Source: Spirochaetota bacterium (GTDB taxonomy: Bacteria > Spirochaetota > Spirochaetia > Treponematales > Treponemataceae). Taken from it: a stretch of 64,000 nucleotides of DNA. Shown here one piece after another: positions 5,819-14,543 of the stretch. Positions within the stretch are counted from its first letter, which is position 1, and each line of letters opens with the position of its first letter. The stretch covers positions 1 through 64,000 of the forward strand of contig JAEZST010000011.1 in the NCBI GenBank assembly GCA_023443865.1, in the 5' to 3' direction. Under the pieces are notes generated by a model, which saw only the letters and a list, made by a program, of their open reading frames with translations, was not told where the DNA came from and did not search any database. The position numbers were made by a program, and so were the translations under genes.

Positions 5819-6907
5819 ATGAAGTTATCCATAAAAATGCCTGCGTTATTTATTATGACAGCGTTGCTCTGCGCGGCGGTTTTTAACAGCGCCTGTTCTA
5901 CTTCTGGAGACGACGGGACAGCCGATGTCGGCGGAACGGGAACGGCCATTAGCCTCGTTACCCATGGGCAGGTTTATACGGCAGGGTATTCAACCGGTAT
6001 CATGAGGGCGTATTACTGGGTAGACGGCGTACTGCAAACGATTGCGGACGCGGGAGACAATTCACGCGCAGCCGACGTCGTTCCCACGAATTTAGGAGAC
6101 TATGCGGTCGGGGTCCGGCAAGTCTTTGAGGACCCTGTTTTCTACAACCGGGCGATTATCTGGTTTAACGGGATCGGCCAGTTTCTTGACGACGTTCCGT
6201 CGTTTGCCTACGGGGCGGCGCTTCATAACGGCAAAATATACGCGGCGGGTTGGCGCGCCCCGGACGGCTCGGGCGACCGTCCCTGCGTATGGGAAATCGC
6301 GGACGCGTGGACGCTGAGCGAAGGCGCCTACGCCGTGGGTTCGCGGACGATTACGAGGCACGACCTTGATATCGCCGGCGAATTCGGTCAGGCAAGGGAT
6401 ATCTATTCTGACGGATCGGATCTGTATATCTGCGGTTACTACACGGAAGAAATAACGGATTTTGCCTGTTACTGGAAAAACTACGCCCGCTTAGACCTTG
6501 ATGGCGGCACGCGAGCCGAATCGATCACTGCCCGCGCGGGCAGGGTTTATGTCGGGGGAAGGTCTTCTCTCAACGCCCGCTACTGGATAGACGGTACGGG
6601 ACACGATATAACGGGATTCCCTTCAGGCTCAAGCGACGATATCGTTTATGCCGTGGTTATGGCTGACAACGGGCTTTACGTGGCCGGACAATACTATAAA
6701 AACGACTATATGGGTTTCAGTTGGCATGACGGGACCCTGAGCGTTTCACTTCTACCGGTGGTAGGCGCCGGGGCCGCGGGGACGGACTTTTACCTTGGTT
6801 TCGAGGAAAGATCGGTTAAAAACGATACGGATTATACCGAACTCGAATGGATCCCGGGTCCAGTCAATGAGTTACGCCCACGCGGCATTAATATGCGGCT
6901 TTATTGA
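5819..6907 (+). CDS. Predicted lipoprotein with beta-propeller-like repeats
   Basis: This 362-residue protein begins with a lipoprotein signal peptide ending FNSAC, so C26 is the likely lipidated cysteine after signal peptidase II cleavage. The mature part repeats a motif of the type G-x-x-Y-x-A-G followed by Y/F-W-x-D-G about every 45-60 residues, for example VYTAGYSTG...YYWVDG, IYAAGWRAP, LYICGYY and LYVAGQYY. This suggests a beta-propeller-like fold. No enzymatic motif is seen. GAAGGAGG precedes the ATG. It is followed by a second lipoprotein gene 44 nt downstream and diverges from the LuxR gene. Function unknown; probably a surface or periplasmic protein. Confidence 0.72.
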   Translation: MKLSIKMPALFIMTALLCAAVFNSACSTSGDDGTADVGGTGTAISLVTHGQVYTAGYSTGIMRAYYWVDGVLQTIADAGDNSRAADVVPTNLGDYAVGVRQVFEDPVFYNRAIIWFNGIGQFLDDVPSFAYGAALHNGKIYAAGWRAPDGSGDRPCVWEIADAWTLSEGAYAVGSRTITRHDLDIAGEFGQARDIYSDGSDLYICGYYTEEITDFACYWKNYARLDLDGGTRAESITARAGRVYVGGRSSLNARYWIDGTGHDITGFPSGSSDDIVYAVVMADNGLYVAGQYYKNDYMGFSWHDGTLSVSLLPVVGAGAAGTDFYLGFEERSVKNDTDYTELEWIPGPVNELRPRGINMRLY

Positions 6908-6951
6908 TGCTTCAGGGTACTGTCGAACCGGATTATATGAGGTAAGTTATC

Positions 6952-7449
6952 GTGAAAAAAATGAGCCATTTTGTCTATGCGCTTCTTTACGTTGTCTCCT
7001 GGGCGCTGTGCTCGTGTAATATTTCCGAAGACGGTAGTACCGGAAATAACCCCGGAAGCGAGATTGATCCGCTAAACCCGGGAGGAGTGCCGACGGTTAC
7101 CGTGGAAATTACGGGAGCGGTCACGAAAAGCGTCACCGTTCCGATCGTTCAGACCGCCTATAACGGCGAGTATGATCTATGGGTCGGCGATACCCCGGTT
7201 TTCGAGGTTCGATTCAAATGGCCGGCGACTCCGACGGCCAATCAATCATACTCTTACGGCTCAGGATACGACCAAAAGATCCTGATAGTTGACGGGGATA
7301 AAGACTGGGGCGTCTTTCAGTCGTATACGGTTACGTTAACGTCAATCGACCCGGCCAGCGGCACGATTACCGGCACGGTCGACGGAAGCAATGAACCGGC
7401 AGAAAAGGCAGGGCCGGTTAGTTTTAGCGTGGCCTTTTCCGGCATCTAA
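6952..7449 (+). CDS. Small predicted lipoprotein
   Basis: This 165-residue protein has a signal peptide ending ALCSC, so C20 or C22 is the likely lipidation site, followed by a Ser/Gly/Asn/Pro-rich linker. The rest is beta-rich with no recognised domain (TVTVEITGAVTK, SYTVTLTSIDPASGT). The start is GTG at 6952, supported by GAGG upstream; an internal ATG three codons later is less well placed. It lies just downstream of another lipoprotein on the same strand and is probably cotranscribed. No function is assigned. Confidence 0.65.
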   Translation: MKKMSHFVYALLYVVSWALCSCNISEDGSTGNNPGSEIDPLNPGGVPTVTVEITGAVTKSVTVPIVQTAYNGEYDLWVGDTPVFEVRFKWPATPTANQSYSYGSGYDQKILIVDGDKDWGVFQSYTVTLTSIDPASGTITGTVDGSNEPAEKAGPVSFSVAFSGI

Positions 7450-7564
7450 AGCCTTAAAAAAGCCATTGATTGACCCTGCATTCTCAAGTAGATATTGTAT
7501 ATGCTGGATACCGCATGACGGCGATATCCGATAGATACGCGAAGGATAAGGCAGGACAAGCAAA

Positions 7565-7918
7565 ATGGATTATATAGAAGTGGCTACCGTTAATGAGTTT
7601 GCGAACCAGAGGATCAAGAGCGTTACCGTTTTTGGCAATAAGGTCGGGATTATAAAGGGCGCGGATTCGGAATTTTACGCGATAGAGGTTGGATGTAAGC
7701 ATCAGGGGGCGGATATTACCCGGGGACATATATCCGGCGACGTGGCGACCTGTCCCCGCCATGGATGGAAATACAATTTGGAGACCGGGGAGTGCCTGAA
7801 TCAAAACGCCGCGCCATTAAGAAGATACGGACTAAAAATCGAAGGAGAGGCGATCCTGATCACTTCAAAACCCCTGGTCGAAGAGAAGGAAGATCCGCTC
7901 CTGCATTTTTTTGACTGA
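7565..7918 (+). CDS. Rieske-type [2Fe-2S] ferredoxin
   Basis: This 117-residue soluble protein contains both halves of the Rieske cluster motif: C44-K-H46 and C63-P-R-H66. It has the length and fold pattern of NirD-like or dioxygenase-type ferredoxins (VGCKHQGADITRG...TCPRHGWKYNLETGEC). The C-terminus adds an acidic tail. Such proteins carry electrons to oxygenases or reductases. No partner oxygenase or nitrite reductase is visible nearby, so its redox partner is unknown. It is the last gene before the degenerate tRNA-linked repeat at 7929-8095 and may be cargo of the accessory block. Confidence 0.85.
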   Translation: MDYIEVATVNEFANQRIKSVTVFGNKVGIIKGADSEFYAIEVGCKHQGADITRGHISGDVATCPRHGWKYNLETGECLNQNAAPLRRYGLKIEGEAILITSKPLVEEKEDPLLHFFD

Positions 7919-7928
7919 ACGCTTTCGT

Positions 7929-8095
7929 ACTGCGCCACGAAGCGAGCCAGGTCCGTTCCCGAGAATCCCTTGCCACCTCGTGACCCATGTTGACCCTAGC
8001 CGTTTAATGGAATGTCCGGCAGTAACCATCCCAAAGCGGTCTATTTAGAACCCATAATCCAGAAAGCCCCTACTTAAAGGCCGGGGTGGGCCCAA
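7929..8095 (+). repeat. Degenerate relative of the 3847-4008 repeat
   Basis: This stretch aligns by eye with 3847-4008. It shares GCCACGAAG, TCGTGACCC, TGTT-ACC, CAAAG, CATAATCC and the tRNA acceptor-like GGTGGGCCCAATA at its end, but the T-arm is scrambled. It closes the block holding the LuxR regulator, two lipoproteins and the Rieske protein. Beyond it, GC content and gene density become chromosomal. Confidence 0.5.
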
Positions 8096-8120
8096 TACCA
8101 TTGGCCGGATCGGATCCGGC

Positions 8121-8684
8121 TTAATGCCTGGTTTCCCAAACGCGAACGTTCTTGTACGTCGCCTCGCGGCTTTCATGCCAACGGATTTTCGAGACCGTTT
8201 CGCCGGAGAAGGAGAAAACGAGATAGTTGCCCGAGCGCGATTTCCAGACGAGGGAGTCGCCCTCGGTCGTAAGCGGTTTTCCCATGGCGCGCAAAACCTG
8301 ACGTTTGGCGGAACCGACCGATAATCCGTTTCTCAAGCGAACCGATGGGCCATGAACGATGTACTCGGCCGTGCCCGACGCGGCGACATCGAAAGACATT
8401 ACGTGAGCGGTAAGGTCGCGGAATTCGACCGTTTTAATCATGCAGAACGCGCAGTCGGCTATATTCTCCCGCCAGAGAGGATATTCATCCCGCGAGGAGA
8501 GTATCGTGCCGACGGTCGAGTAATCGTCCGTCATGTTTTTTTTGATCTCGAACGAGAATGGCCGATCGATCATCAAGTCGCGCCCTTGCGCGCCTCTTCC
8601 GCAACTTGCCAGCAAGCCGCAGGCGAGAGCGAACGAAAGAAGGAAAACGCTTGCGGCAAACGCTTTTGTTCGAGCGGGTTTCAT
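8121..8684 (-). CDS. Predicted lipoprotein
   Basis: This 187-residue protein has a signal peptide with lipobox LLASC (C28), so it is probably anchored in a membrane facing the periplasm. Residues 110-175 include RNGLSVGSAKRQVLRAMGKP and LVFSFSGETVSKIRWHES. That pattern resembles the small SmpA/BamE-like fold (V-G-x-x-x-x-x-V...G-x-P, then a strand pair), but the match is only by eye. GGAG sits upstream of the ATG. It diverges from the permease gene at 8833 and stands alone. Function not assigned. Confidence 0.65.
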   Translation of the reverse strand: MKPARTKAFAASVFLLSFALACGLLASCGRGAQGRDLMIDRPFSFEIKKNMTDDYSTVGTILSSRDEYPLWRENIADCAFCMIKTVEFRDLTAHVMSFDVAASGTAEYIVHGPSVRLRNGLSVGSAKRQVLRAMGKPLTTEGDSLVWKSRSGNYLVFSFSGETVSKIRWHESREATYKNVRVWETRH

Positions 8685-8832
8685 GATTTCTCCGTCAGAT
8701 TAAATAAGACGTCCCTCTTTTCCAAGAAGGGCGCCACGGGGTCCATTGTATTTTTCGCCTACTTCCACTGTCAAGCGATGACATAAACCGTTTTTTTACC
8801 CGTCGTAGCCTATACTATTTACGGGGGGCCTT

Positions 8833-10683
8833 ATGAAAAAGCGAAATCGGGTAAGCATATTCGGCGTTTTCAGCATCGCCTCCGGCGCCATGATCAGCTC
8901 GGGCATTTTCATTTTACCCTCCCTGGTATACGCCCGCGTAGGGCCCGCGGTCCCTGCGGTGTACCTCCTGGCCGGGCTCTTCGCGTTTTTCGGCGCGATG
9001 GGGGTCATTGAGCTCGCGACGGCCATGCCAAAGGCGGGGGGCGATTATTTTTTCGTGCGGAAAACCTTCGGGCCGGCCCTGGGTACGGCTTCGGGCCTGC
9101 TTGGGTGGATTGCGCTGGGGCTGAAAAGCGCGTTTGCCATATACGGAATCGCGGACTTCCTTTCCGCGGTTTCGGGCATACCCTTCCAGGGGGTGTCCCT
9201 TTCGTTATGCGTCCTCTTTACGGCCCTGAACTGCTTTGGCCTACACGGCGCGGCGCGGGTTCAGGCTGTTTTGGTCGCCGCGCTTATTTTTATCATGGCT
9301 TTTTTTTCCGTTTCCGGCGCGGCGTTCCTTTCCTCGGGAGGGAGCCTCGCGCGGCTCGGTACCCTCCCGGAGGGGATGGATATCGCCGGGGTAATCGCCT
9401 CCACGGGCTTCGTGTTCATCTCGTTCGGGGGCCTCTTGAAGGTCGCGACCCTGTCCGAAGAGATCGATCGTCCGGAGCGAAACATTCCCGTGGGCATGCT
9501 GGCGTCGATCGCCATCGTGACCCTTTTATACGTGGCGATTACCGCGGTGGTTCTCTTTACCCTGAGCGGGGAACGATTCGTCTCCACGGTGTCGCCGGTA
9601 TCCGATTCGGCCCGGACCTTTCTCGGGGCGCCGGGTTACTGGGTTATGATGATCGCCGCCCAATTGGCCTTCATCACCACGGCCAACGCCGGGATCATGG
9701 CCGCTTCGCGGTATCCGCTCGCCCTCGCGCGGGACGGTCTCGCGCCCCCGGCGTTGGGGAACCTCGCGCCTCGAAGCGGGGCGCCCGCGGTTTCGGTGCT
9801 GCTGACGGGGCTCTTCGTGTACTTGGCCCTATTCCTTCCCCTGGAGAGCCTCGTCAAGGCCGCGTCGACGGTAATCCTGGCTTCGTACGTGCTTACGAAC
9901 CTTGCGGTCATCGTGCTGCGCGAGAGCGGCCTGGCTTCGTACCGTCCCACCTTCCGCTCGCCCCTGTATCCCTGGCTTCAGTTGGGCTGCGCCGTGCTTT
10001 TCTCCTGGTTCATCGTGTCCCTGGGCTCGGAAACGATCGAGATAACCCTGGCGCTGCTTCTGATCGCCTTTTGCGCCTATTTCTTCTACGGTCGCAAGGG
10101 GGACCGGGGGGAATACGCGCTTCTCCATACGCTCAGGAGGATCGCGGACCGGCGCATTATCGGCAATGCCCTTGAAAACGAGCTGATCGATATCGTGATA
10201 GACCGGGACGGTATAGAGCAGGATATCTTTGACCGCCTGGTACGGGACTGCGAGATTATCGACCTGGAATACGAAGCGACCTTTGAGCGGGTCGCGGGAA
10301 AGATATCCCGGAAGCTGGCCGACCGATACGGCGTGGACGCGGAGCTCGTGTACGGGGAATACCTGCGTCGCCAGCGGGAAACGAATACGGCGCTCAACGA
10401 GTTCCTCGCGATTCCCCATATCGCGGTGGGATCCGGCGAACTCCTGTTCCTCTACGTGGTCCGCTGCCGAAAGGGAATTCGGTTTACCGCCGAGCAGCCC
10501 TCGGTAAAGGCCGCCTTCTTTCTCGGGGGAAGCCCGGAAAGGCGAGACGACCACCTGAAATGCCTGGCAGCCATCGCCCTCGTCGCGGGGGAGAGCGGGT
10601 TCGAGGAACGGTGGCTGAGCCACGCCACCGCGATGGAACTGAGAAACGCCCTTTTAACGAGCGGCCGCCGGCGGCTCTCGTAA
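8833..10683 (+). CDS. APC-family amino acid permease fused to a PTS EIIA-like domain
   Basis: This 616-residue protein has two parts. Residues 1-420 form about 12 membrane segments of the amino acid-polyamine-organocation family, including the opening GVFSIASGAMISSGIFILP and the segment ELATAMPKAGGDYFFV. After a linker, residues 460-610 resemble a fructose/nitrogen-type PTS EIIA domain: NEFLAIPHIAVG with H529 at the phosphorylatable-histidine position, then VKAAFFLGGSPERRDDHLKCLAAIALV. The permease part likely moves amino acids; the EIIA-like part probably regulates it. Phosphorylation of H529 is inferred and would need PTS proteins from elsewhere. TATACT at 8811-8816 may be its -10 box. Confidence 0.85.
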   Translation: MKKRNRVSIFGVFSIASGAMISSGIFILPSLVYARVGPAVPAVYLLAGLFAFFGAMGVIELATAMPKAGGDYFFVRKTFGPALGTASGLLGWIALGLKSAFAIYGIADFLSAVSGIPFQGVSLSLCVLFTALNCFGLHGAARVQAVLVAALIFIMAFFSVSGAAFLSSGGSLARLGTLPEGMDIAGVIASTGFVFISFGGLLKVATLSEEIDRPERNIPVGMLASIAIVTLLYVAITAVVLFTLSGERFVSTVSPVSDSARTFLGAPGYWVMMIAAQLAFITTANAGIMAASRYPLALARDGLAPPALGNLAPRSGAPAVSVLLTGLFVYLALFLPLESLVKAASTVILASYVLTNLAVIVLRESGLASYRPTFRSPLYPWLQLGCAVLFSWFIVSLGSETIEITLALLLIAFCAYFFYGRKGDRGEYALLHTLRRIADRRIIGNALENELIDIVIDRDGIEQDIFDRLVRDCEIIDLEYEATFERVAGKISRKLADRYGVDAELVYGEYLRRQRETNTALNEFLAIPHIAVGSGELLFLYVVRCRKGIRFTAEQPSVKAAFFLGGSPERRDDHLKCLAAIALVAGESGFEERWLSHATAMELRNALLTSGRRRLS

Positions 10684-10702
10684 GCGCGATCGGCAAGGAT
10701 TT

Positions 10703-10732
10703 TTGCAGTCCGTGTTGATCATCCGCTATACT
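10703..10732 (+). promoter_or_regulatory. Promoter of the GGDEF/hemerythrin gene
   Basis: TTGCAG (10703-10708) and TATACT (10727-10732) are 18 nt apart. The predicted start site lies within about 1-2 nt of position 10740, so the 5' leader is either absent or very short. Confidence 0.6.
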
Positions 10733-10751
10733 GAAAAGAATGGAGGCTATA

Positions 10752-12815
10752 GTGCGAATTAAACGCCGTCGCGGGCTCATGGCGATGCTTCTCTTTCTCG
10801 CCGTGGGCCCGACCTTCGCCCAGAAAATTCTCGTGGTCAACACCTATAATCCCACATATCCCTGGACGGCGTATTTCAACCTCGGCCTCCGCCAGTACGC
10901 GGAAGAAAAGAACGGCGCTATAGAACTGTATTTCGAGGAACTCGATATCACGCGATTTTCCGATCCGGCAAAGATAAATAACTTTGCGGCCTTTCTCGCC
11001 GCGAAATACGAGTCTGTACGGCTCGACGGGATTATCGGCAATTCTGACCAGGCGTGCGATTTTATCGAAAGCAGGTGCGGTTTCGCGTCGAACCTGCCCA
11101 AGGCGTATTACACTTCCAAACTCGAATACGCGGGAGATAACGTGCTCTGCCTCGACGCGCAATACGCGCTCGGCATCAAAGCGACCTGGGCCCTGATGCA
11201 GTCCGTGTTTCCGGGGATGACGGAGGTAATCGTCATCGAAGGCGATCGGGCAACGACCGCGACGATCGAGGCCACGCTTGCCAAGATTGTCCCGAATAAT
11301 ATCCCGCTCAGCGCATACGGAAATTTCACCTTTGCCGAGCTTGAAGAGCGCGTCCGAAAGCTCCCCCCGACGGCGGCCGTAATCTATTCCGTCGTGACGG
11401 CGGACTCGGAGGGAACGCAGACGATACCGAAGGCGCTCCTGTCCCGTCTCGCCGAAATTTCCCCGGCCCCGATTTTCACCCTGTGGGAAACGTTGATGGG
11501 AGGCGGCGCCGTCGGCGGCCACGTACTCAGCGCCGTCAGAACGTCGCGGGAACTGCTGCGGGGAATCGAAGGATACCTGCGGACGGGCTCTTATTCTCAC
11601 GACTACGACGTAAGCCGCTGCATGGTCGACTGGGCGGCGATGGAACGCTACGGCCTAGACACGGACAAAATCCCGGAAAACGCCGTAGCGATCAATAAAC
11701 CGGATCCATTCTATATAACCCACGCAAAAACGATACTGGTCATTATCAACTACGCGTTTATCGTTTTTTTCGTAATTTTACTTATGGCGATTTTCATCAT
11801 TATTCGGTCGTACGGAAAGCTCAGAATCGTGAACGCGGAATTGACCGGAGAGCGGGAAAAGGCGAAGGCCCTCGCCCTCCATGATCCGCTCACGAATCTC
11901 CATAACCGCCGGGCCATTGAGCCGATGATCCAATTCGAGATGAACCGAAAGAAAAGGGCGAACGCTCCGGTCTCCCTGCTCATAATCGATATCGACCACT
12001 TTAAACGGGTAAACGACACGTACGGACACGACGTCGGAGACCGCGTATTGACGGGCCTCGCCGCGATGATGACCGAATACAGGCGCAGCACGGATATCTT
12101 CGCGCGTTGGGGCGGGGAGGAATTCGTCGCCCTTTTATCCGACACGGACGAGCGGCATGCGATACTTCTCGCGGAAAAAATCAGAATAAACTGCGAAAAC
12201 CTGTCGTTCGATGAATGCGGAGGCATTACGATCAGCATCGGGGCCGCGGAGCTCATGGAGAATGAAACGTTCGAAAGCTGGTTCAAGCGCGCGGACTCCG
12301 CGCTCTACGCCGCGAAACAGACGGGCCGAAACAAAACCGTATCGGCTTCCGGATTGGACCCGGAATCCGCGGGGCGGCAAACGGGAGACGAACTGATGCT
12401 CCTGCGCCTGGTATGGAAAGAGGATTACGGCGTCGGGGTGGAAGAATACGACCGGCAGCACCGTGAACTCGTCGAGCTTTCGAATAGGCTGATAACCGCG
12501 ATCGTCAACTCGGCAGGGGCCGCGACCGTTCAGGCGCTTGTAATGGATCTAATTACGCATACGGAAAGGCATTTCTTCGATGAGGAGACCTATCTCAAGA
12601 AACGCGGGTGTTCGGCGTTGGAACGGCATAAAAACGAACATGCCCGCCTGCGTGCGCGGCTTAGGCAGTTGACGGAAGACTATAAGAACGGAAATATCGC
12701 CAGCTACCATTTCATCATGTTTATCTGCAACGACCTTATACTGCATCACATTCTAACCGAAGATCTTTCAAGCTTCGCGGACGTCCGGAATAACCGGTTA
12801 TTGCCGTTACGATAA
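10752..12815 (+). CDS. Periplasmic-sensor diguanylate cyclase with C-terminal hemerythrin
   Basis: About 687 residues. After a signal peptide, residues 20-330 resemble an ABC-type substrate-binding sensor (KILVVNTYNPTYPWT, then ELYFEELDITRF). One membrane helix near residue 340 leads to a GGDEF domain with an intact GGEEF signature near residue 454, preceded by LHDPLTNLHNRRA. Residues about 560-680 form a bacteriohemerythrin domain (DRQHRELVEL, HTERHFFDEE, HKNEHARL, HHILTED). It probably makes c-di-GMP in response to a periplasmic ligand and to O2 or NO bound at the diiron site. GTG at 10752 has GGAGG 5 nt upstream. The in-frame ATG at 10740 lies 7 nt after the -10 box and would be leaderless, so the start is uncertain. 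Confidence 0.85.
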   Translation: MRIKRRRGLMAMLLFLAVGPTFAQKILVVNTYNPTYPWTAYFNLGLRQYAEEKNGAIELYFEELDITRFSDPAKINNFAAFLAAKYESVRLDGIIGNSDQACDFIESRCGFASNLPKAYYTSKLEYAGDNVLCLDAQYALGIKATWALMQSVFPGMTEVIVIEGDRATTATIEATLAKIVPNNIPLSAYGNFTFAELEERVRKLPPTAAVIYSVVTADSEGTQTIPKALLSRLAEISPAPIFTLWETLMGGGAVGGHVLSAVRTSRELLRGIEGYLRTGSYSHDYDVSRCMVDWAAMERYGLDTDKIPENAVAINKPDPFYITHAKTILVIINYAFIVFFVILLMAIFIIIRSYGKLRIVNAELTGEREKAKALALHDPLTNLHNRRAIEPMIQFEMNRKKRANAPVSLLIIDIDHFKRVNDTYGHDVGDRVLTGLAAMMTEYRRSTDIFARWGGEEFVALLSDTDERHAILLAEKIRINCENLSFDECGGITISIGAAELMENETFESWFKRADSALYAAKQTGRNKTVSASGLDPESAGRQTGDELMLLRLVWKEDYGVGVEEYDRQHRELVELSNRLITAIVNSAGAATVQALVMDLITHTERHFFDEETYLKKRGCSALERHKNEHARLRARLRQLTEDYKNGNIASYHFIMFICNDLILHHILTEDLSSFADVRNNRLLPLR

Positions 12816-12988
12816 CGCCCTTTATACCGCGCGGCCGCGGGAAACCCGGGAGACGTCCCGTCCGTCGACGGCTCTCCTACGGACGATCGAAAAACCGCGT
12901 TAATTGCGGAATTCGTTTTATATAAATCTTGACGATTCGTGACGGCTACTTGACGGCCGTTCAATAATCATAATCGAGAGGTATGTAA

Positions 12989-14404
12989 ATGATCGCGACA
13001 AAAATCTTTTCGCGCTTTCGAGTAATCCCGGAAGCTCTCGCCCTCGTTCTTTTTGCCTTCGCGGCGACTTCCTGTCCGACCGGGTCGAACCCCGGCGGCG
13101 AGGCGCCGGCGACCGTATCCGTGCCGGAATCGGCCGTCAGGCTGACGCTGGACGCGGGGCCGGCCGGGGCGACGAAAACGATCGGGGGTTTTACGGTAAC
13201 CGTTCCGCCGGGAGCCCTCGACGAGACCGTCACCCTGACGGCCGACTATTTTCCCCGGAGCGCCGACATGGCCCCCGTCTACGGCATAGGGCCCTTTTCG
13301 GGCGGCGTCGCGTTTGGCCCCGCGGGGCTCCGATTCAACGTGCCGATAACGATCGGCATGGAACCGGAAATCGCCGCGTCGGAGGGAGACCAGTACCCCT
13401 TCTATTACTACGACGAAAACGCGAAAGCGTGGGCCGAACAGGGCGCGTGCGGAACGGCGAACGCCGACGGCTTAATCGAATTCGAGCTGGGCCATTTTTC
13501 GACCTACGCGCCGGCTACGGTTTCGGGATCGGGTTTGGCGGTCTACGAGAAGACGCTCGTTGCCACGGGTAACGCGGACGCGGCCTATGGGGCGCTGAAG
13601 GAATCCGTAATGCGGGGCGGAGAGATCTTTTCAATGAAGAAGAAAATCGGCGCCGATACCTACGGCGTAAGCGGCGTTAATTTCGACGTCATGTCCAAAT
13701 GGGGAGACGCGGAACATCAGTACGTTGAGCTGTTCGGGGAAAAGGGTACGGAAGAAACGCACATGAACTTCATTGACGACAAGATGGTTTCGAACGGATA
13801 CCAAGTCATCGTGATCATCCATGTTACGTTCCATTGGAAGAAGATTCCCCTTGCCAAATACAGGGTCGAGTATGATTTCACCGTCGAAAACGGAGTCTTT
13901 GAGGACATGGTATGCCTTTCTGATTACCGTTTGAAAGTTATCCTGAACCTTGAGATCGACGAAAACGAGGAACGTCCGCTCACCTACGGAGTGGACCCGA
14001 ATTATCCGGGAGCCGTCTCCGTATCGGCGTCCGCTTCGGGAGGAAACCTTTCCAGCCCCGATCCTGAGTGCTGGATAGAGAACGCGTTCATTCCCGCAAA
14101 CGTTCCGGTTGAAGCCGCGGGAACCGTGCTTTGGAGCGCCGCGGATAGCCTTCATCGCATCACGGCGGTGTTTACCTCCCTCGACTCCAGCTTTGCCTCT
14201 TGCGACCTCTGCGCGCCCGGCTATGAAGGCGAAGTATTCCGGTTCGCGATGGATAACTTCATTTTCTCGGCCGTGGGCGACACGGTCTCCGATACCGTCT
14301 GGATAGACCTGATTGACGGGAATTCTTTAGTTTCGCCGGGGATTCTCGGCCCATACGAGATCAAGTCGGATTCCTGCGCCATTGCGGTAACCCGGATCCC
14401 GTAG
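12989..14404 (+). CDS. Predicted lipoprotein with ZU5-like N-terminal domain
   Basis: This 471-residue protein has a signal peptide ending FAATSC, so C29 is the likely lipidated residue. Residues 45-165 have the pattern IGGFTVTVPPGALDETVTLT...YGIGPFSGGVAFGPAGLRFNVPITIGM, ending in ELGHFSTYAPA. That pattern resembles ZU5-type beta-sandwich domains found in many bacterial surface lipoproteins. The remaining 300 residues are not recognised. It is followed by a strong terminator at 14429, so it is probably the end of its transcript. It may be exposed at the cell envelope; no enzymatic role is visible. Confidence 0.68.
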   Translation: MIATKIFSRFRVIPEALALVLFAFAATSCPTGSNPGGEAPATVSVPESAVRLTLDAGPAGATKTIGGFTVTVPPGALDETVTLTADYFPRSADMAPVYGIGPFSGGVAFGPAGLRFNVPITIGMEPEIAASEGDQYPFYYYDENAKAWAEQGACGTANADGLIEFELGHFSTYAPATVSGSGLAVYEKTLVATGNADAAYGALKESVMRGGEIFSMKKKIGADTYGVSGVNFDVMSKWGDAEHQYVELFGEKGTEETHMNFIDDKMVSNGYQVIVIIHVTFHWKKIPLAKYRVEYDFTVENGVFEDMVCLSDYRLKVILNLEIDENEERPLTYGVDPNYPGAVSVSASASGGNLSSPDPECWIENAFIPANVPVEAAGTVLWSAADSLHRITAVFTSLDSSFASCDLCAPGYEGEVFRFAMDNFIFSAVGDTVSDTVWIDLIDGNSLVSPGILGPYEIKSDSCAIAVTRIP

Positions 14405-14428
14405 GCCGATCGGCGGAGGTACCCGATG

Positions 14429-14456
14429 AAAACCGTCGGGCATGCCCGACGGTTTT
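14429..14456. terminator. Intrinsic terminator after the 471-aa lipoprotein
   Basis: A nearly perfect palindrome, AAAACCGTCGGGC against GCCCGACGGTTTT, with an AT centre and flanking A and T runs. It can end transcription on either strand. Confidence 0.75.
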
Positions 14457-14472
14457 CCCGCATAATCAAGAT

Positions 14473-14509
14473 CGCCGCACCGAGGTTTCTTCGCCTCCGT
14501 GCGGCGTTT
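14473..14509 (+). terminator. Second GC-rich hairpin
   Basis: CGCCGCACCGAGG pairs with CCTCCGTGCGGCG (one mismatch) around an 8-nt loop, followed by TTT. It lies immediately upstream of the EAL gene. It could be a weak terminator or a leader hairpin for that gene. Confidence 0.45.
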
Positions 14510-14543
14510 GCAGGACCGAAAGAAATACCTAATAATTACCTTT

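Noticed and set aside
8270..8700. Plus-strand frames opposite the 187-aa lipoprotein
   Set aside because: No ribosome-binding site or domain; the minus-strand lipoprotein has a clear signal peptide and lipobox.
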